A DNA stretch of 35,698 nucleotides from Candidatus Methylumidiphilus alinenensis (GTDB taxonomy: Bacteria > Pseudomonadota > Gammaproteobacteria > Methylococcales > Methylococcaceae). The position numbers were made by a program, and so were the translations under genes. Below are positions 32,881 through 35,698 of this stretch, piece after piece. The notes under the pieces were generated by a model that ran no database searches, was not told the origin of the DNA, and saw only the letters and a list, made by a program, of their open reading frames with translations. Location of the stretch: the NCBI GenBank assembly GCA_003242955.1, contig QJPH01000203.1:1-35698 (forward strand). Reading direction: 5' to 3'. Numbering within the stretch: the stretch's first letter is position 1; each line of letters begins with the position of its first letter.

Positions 32881-33868
32881 ACCCTGTGTTGGCTGGCAAC
32901 CGGCCTGTGGACACGAAGCTTTACGTGCCAGGGCGTCAGCACTTAAACAAATACGCGATTTCTTTGATGAACGCGGCGTAATGGAAGTGGAAACCCCGCT
33001 GCTATGTCAGGCGTCGGGAACCGACCCTTACCTCCAACCGTTCACTACCACCTTGCTGAAACCAGGGCAAACAAAGGGGGAGAGGCTTTATCTGCAAACC
33101 TCCCCCGAATTTGCCATGAAGCGTTTATTGGCATCGGGTTCTGGCTCTATTTATCAGATTTGCAAAGCGTTTCGCAACGAGGAAAGCGGTCGCCACCACA
33201 ATCCCGAATTCACCCTGCTAGAATGGTACAGGATAGGGTTCGGGATCGACGAACTCATCGAGGAAATCGAAGCTTTACTCGTCGCCCTATTTTACGGAAA
33301 GCGAAACTTGGCACCCGCCAAGCGCATCACTTACCGTCAATTGTTTAGAGAAATGACCGGAGCCGATCCGATTCACGCAGACCTGCAGGAATTCCATGAA
33401 TATGCAAAAAGGCATAATATCGTAGAGGCATCGGTAATTTGTGGCGATAACAGGAACCTCTGGCTTGATTTGCTATTCAGCCACATCATCCAACCGCAAT
33501 TGGACAGGGGGCGGGCGTACTTCGTTGTCGACTATCCGGCTTGCCTCCCTTCACTGGCACGTAAAAAGCCGGGAGACGAAACGATAGTCGAACGGGTGGA
33601 AGTGTTTCTGGACGGCTTGGAATTAGGCAACGGCTACCATGAATTGGCGGATGCTGCCGAACAGGAAAACCGTTTCGATGACGATTTGACCGTTCGCCAA
33701 AAAGCGGGGCTTCCTTTGCCCCAAAAGGATCAACGGCTACTCGACGCGTTGGCACATGGGTTGCCTGACTGTTCGGGCGTGGCTATTGGCCTAGATAGGC
33801 TACTGATGCTGATGACGGGTTCCGATGACATTGCCCAAGTGTTGGCATTTCCGGTTTCGATATCTTAG
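32867..33868 (+). CDS. epmA: EF-P (R)-beta-lysine ligase EpmA (GenX/PoxA), 333 aa
   Basis: Class II lysyl-tRNA-synthetase-like enzyme that attaches beta-lysine to K34 of EF-P; it has no anticodon-binding domain. Motif 2-type [21 protein letters not shown]-like block, [20 protein letters not shown] and the class II motif 3 [12 protein letters not shown] are visible. Start is a GTG inside the end of efp (14-bp overlap); no ATG or better start fits the family N terminus. Length is close to E. coli EpmA (325 aa). Translation is likely coupled to efp. Confidence 0.95.
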   Translation: MSRSEPCVGWQPACGHEALRARASALKQIRDFFDERGVMEVETPLLCQASGTDPYLQPFTTTLLKPGQTKGERLYLQTSPEFAMKRLLASGSGSIYQICKAFRNEESGRHHNPEFTLLEWYRIGFGIDELIEEIEALLVALFYGKRNLAPAKRITYRQLFREMTGADPIHADLQEFHEYAKRHNIVEASVICGDNRNLWLDLLFSHIIQPQLDRGRAYFVVDYPACLPSLARKKPGDETIVERVEVFLDGLELGNGYHELADAAEQENRFDDDLTVRQKAGLPLPQKDQRLLDALAHGLPDCSGVAIGLDRLLMLMTGSDDIAQVLAFPVSIS

Positions 33869-33957
33869 AGACGAACAGAATAAATGAACGAGGCTGCTGG
33901 CCCGACAATTTTTGCAACCCCCATCAATTTCCAGAATCCTTTGCTGATCAAACGAGC

Positions 33958-34683
33958 ATGAACTACTCAACCATCACGTTAAAAGACAAAAACCCCATCA
34001 AGCGTTGGCTTCAGCGGCGTAGGCTTGTTGATGCCACTCGCATTGCCAATGGAATTTTCAATCCACAGTGCGTTCTCGATTTTGGCGCTGGAAGCGGCGA
34101 GCTATGCAAACTTATTGCTTTACAATTTCCAAAAGCGAAGATCGTATGCTACGAGCCAGCCCCATCGCTAATGGCCGAGGCAAAAGAAAATTTGGCCGAA
34201 CTGTCACAAATTGATTTCTGCACTGACATAGCAAAAATAGCTGACGGTTCAGTAGATATTATATTTTGCCTGGAGGTCTTCGAGCATCTCCCAAATGCAG
34301 AATTGACAGATGCCCTAGGACAATTCAACCGGCTACTGAATAGTGACGGAAGCGCAGTTATCGGAGTCCCCATAGAAATTGGGATTCCAGCCCTATACAA
34401 GGGTGTTTTTCGCATGTCACGCCGCTTTGGTGCATTCGATGCATCAATCAAGAATGTTTTGCTTGCTACTTTGGGTTTCCCGCCAAATGAACGCCCTATT
34501 TCAGAAATTGCACCTGGGGTTGCCTTCTATTATGAACACATGGGGTTTGACTATCGCCATTTGCAAGCCCTCTTGCATACGCAATTCAATTTGAAGAAAG
34601 TTACTACGAGTCCATTTTCAATTTTCGGCCTCTGGCTAAATTCAGAGTTATATTTCCTTATACAAAAAGTTAATCGCCTTTAA
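33958..34683 (+). CDS. Class I SAM-dependent methyltransferase, 241 aa
   Basis: Rossmann-fold methyltransferase. Motif I is VLDFGAGSGEL near residues 40-50, the acidic motif II end lies in IVCYEPAPSLM, and the DxxxxLEVFEHLP region is motif IV. A ~100-residue C-terminal portion (IPALYKGVFRMSRRFGAF, GFPPNERPISEIAPG) resembles membrane-associated or lipid/sugar-modifying methyltransferases, but the substrate cannot be read. The ATG start comes 90 bp after epmA and the gene may belong to a separate transcript. A MITE follows 4 bp beyond the stop. Confidence 0.88.
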   Translation: MNYSTITLKDKNPIKRWLQRRRLVDATRIANGIFNPQCVLDFGAGSGELCKLIALQFPKAKIVCYEPAPSLMAEAKENLAELSQIDFCTDIAKIADGSVDIIFCLEVFEHLPNAELTDALGQFNRLLNSDGSAVIGVPIEIGIPALYKGVFRMSRRFGAFDASIKNVLLATLGFPPNERPISEIAPGVAFYYEHMGFDYRHLQALLHTQFNLKKVTTSPFSIFGLWLNSELYFLIQKVNRL

Positions 34684-34687
34684 CCGT

Positions 34688-34810
34688 TACAGCGTTTTCA
34701 ACATCAAAGAGTTACTTGATAACTTGCATGAAAGGGCAAGACATTCAGTTAACTTGAAGCGTTAACTGAATATCCTTTATTAGGGATATTTTAAAGATGA
34801 AAACGCTGTA
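34688..34810. mobile_element. TA-bounded MITE, copy E (123 bp)
   Basis: Begins TA-CAGCGTTTTCAACATCAA and ends AAGATGAAAACGCTG-TA. It fills nearly the whole 134-bp gap between two convergent genes, starting 4 bp after one stop and ending 7 bp before the other. Confidence 0.9.
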
Positions 34811-34817
34811 TGTGCTG

Positions 34818-35423
34818 TTAAGCCTTTTGATTTACCATTTCCACCAAAATCGCAATAATCTTATTTGCATTAGCGATATGGTATTCTTGAAGATCAATAT
34901 AAACATTGTCGCCCTCCTGCCTCAAAAATTTCCATGTGTTCCCGGTTGTCACCGCCCCGTATATCACTGGCAAATTTAAGCCTTCACGTTGATTGAATAG
35001 ACTTGACGCGTACATTTCCGCAATACATTGCCCAAGGCCACCAACAAGATTCTCGTTTTTTGCTTCAACTACTGCTATGATGGGTGCGCTTATATAAAAT
35101 TGCTCTTGTGACTTGCTAATAATAAAATCACAAAAGCCTGTCAGACCCCTTTCCTTATCAACATCTAGGATAATACCAGAGAATAAACTTATTTTGTTAT
35201 ACAATATTTTTCTGAGTTCAAGCAAAATATTTGCAATTATAAACTCCGAACGGGCCTTTTCGGTTCCGACTGCCATAGCAAGAGGAACATTGTAGTTTAA
35301 TGTGACTGATAAATATTCGCTAATCTGTATTTCCGATATTCTGGAAAACAAATCTTGGTCTTCCACCACATTTAAGCCAAATTCATCCTTCACTTTTTTT
35401 AACGTAAAATCACTGTATGACAT
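34818..35423 (-). CDS. PD-(D/E)XK nuclease-fold-like protein, 201 aa
   Basis: Start chosen at the ATG at 35423 (MSYSDFTLKKVKDEFGLNVV), with an AGG-type ribosome site; a 20-residue longer frame is unsupported. The second half shows the restriction-endonuclease-fold order: aspartate in TGFCDFIIS, a strand, then E-x-K in IIAVVEAKNENL, followed by a glutamine helix (GQCIAEMYASSLFNQ). This pattern is common in uncharacterised 'PD-(D/E)XK nuclease superfamily' proteins. The gene is AT-rich and stands alone, consistent with transfer. Activity and target are unknown. Not obviously homologous to the protein at 2602 beyond the fold pattern. Confidence 0.7.
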   Translation of the reverse strand: MSYSDFTLKKVKDEFGLNVVEDQDLFSRISEIQISEYLSVTLNYNVPLAMAVGTEKARSEFIIANILLELRKILYNKISLFSGIILDVDKERGLTGFCDFIISKSQEQFYISAPIIAVVEAKNENLVGGLGQCIAEMYASSLFNQREGLNLPVIYGAVTTGNTWKFLRQEGDNVYIDLQEYHIANANKIIAILVEMVNQKA

Positions 35424-35497
35424 CGTTTTTAACCTGTCTTGTATTGATAATGGGATGAGTAGGTTTTGGTTTAGAACCCACAACTACAAACCACACC

Positions 35498-35698
35498 CTA
35501 CTTCTCTGCTTGGTCTTTGACAAGCATCATCGCCTGATCAAAAGCAATCGGACGTGAATATAAATAACCCTGCCCGTATCGACATCCCAAATCGACTAAT
35601 ACCTTCTCCAATTCCTTGGTCTCTATACCTTCGGCGACAATATCAATATTGAGATTTTTCGACAGGATGACAATCGCATTGGCGATTTCCCGGCTACG
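35498..35698 (-). CDS. EAL-domain (cyclic di-GMP phosphodiesterase-type) protein, C-terminal end only
   Basis: The last 66 residues of a larger protein that continues past the right edge. AIVILSKNLNIDIVAEGIET contains the terminal AEGIET motif of EAL domains, followed by the landmark LGCRYGQGYLYSRPI. The catalytic EAL signature itself lies outside the window, so activity and any GGDEF or PAS partner domains cannot be judged. Stop is TAG at 35498. Confidence 0.9.
   Translation of the reverse strand, partial: RSREIANAIVILSKNLNIDIVAEGIETKELEKVLVDLGCRYGQGYLYSRPIAFDQAMMLVKDQAEK

Noticed and set aside
1-35698. CRISPR array
   Set aside because: The repeats present are dispersed inverted elements of 100-250 bp, not short direct repeats with uniform spacers.

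Overview
The window looks like a chromosomal segment of a gammaproteobacterium, possibly a methanotroph-type (Methylococcales-like) genome; that placement is inference. It rests on the rimP-nusA-infB...rbfA-truB-rpsO-pnp order, a complete EF-P/EpmA/EpmB set, YcgN- and DUF2058-type proteins, a DUF2760 + twin Hsp70 locus, and very dense small palindromic repeats. No rRNA, tRNA, CRISPR array, phage module or intact transposase gene was seen.

Layout. 1-8.2 kb: the 3' end of a DUF2760 gene, an Hsp70-family gene and, after a 2.9-kb repeat-rich interruption (PD-(D/E)XK-like protein, shortened UPF0158 gene, MITEs), a second Hsp70-family gene with a long C-terminal extension. 8.5-10.2 kb: a divergent aquaporin and Bax-inhibitor-1/YccA membrane protein. 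10.3-11.1 kb: a broken PLD-like gene among repeats. 11.1-23.6 kb: the conserved translation/transcription operon on the minus strand (rimP, nusA, infB, rbfA, truB, rpsO, pnp), split between infB and rbfA by about 3.7 kb of accessory DNA. 23.8-29.2 kb: YcgN- and DUF2058-type genes, then a second accessory zone with Doc/AbrB and YafQ/DinJ toxin-antitoxin pairs, an uncharacterised zinc-ribbon gene pair and an orphan HicB. 29.7-35.7 kb: a LysM lytic transglycosylase lipoprotein, the divergent epmB / efp-epmA cluster, a methyltransferase, a second nuclease-fold-like protein and the 3' end of an EAL-domain gene.

The most interesting feature is the island inside the infB-rbfA junction. It carries, all co-directional with the operon, a remnant PIN toxin with a small antitoxin-like gene, an OLD/AAA-type ATPase overlapping by 4 bp a small TOPRIM-like protein (candidate phage-defence pair), an orphan Phd-type antitoxin and a ParE-type toxin/antitoxin pair. 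The second candidate is the overlapping zinc-ribbon/411-aa gene pair at 26.9-29.0 kb, for which I recognise no family.

The window also holds at least five full-length copies of a 120-123 bp element bounded by TA and CAGCGTTTTCA-type inverted ends (IS630/Tc1-like MITE), four copies of a second palindromic family, and several nested repeats. Many sit within a few bases of a stop or start codon, so they probably affect transcript ends.
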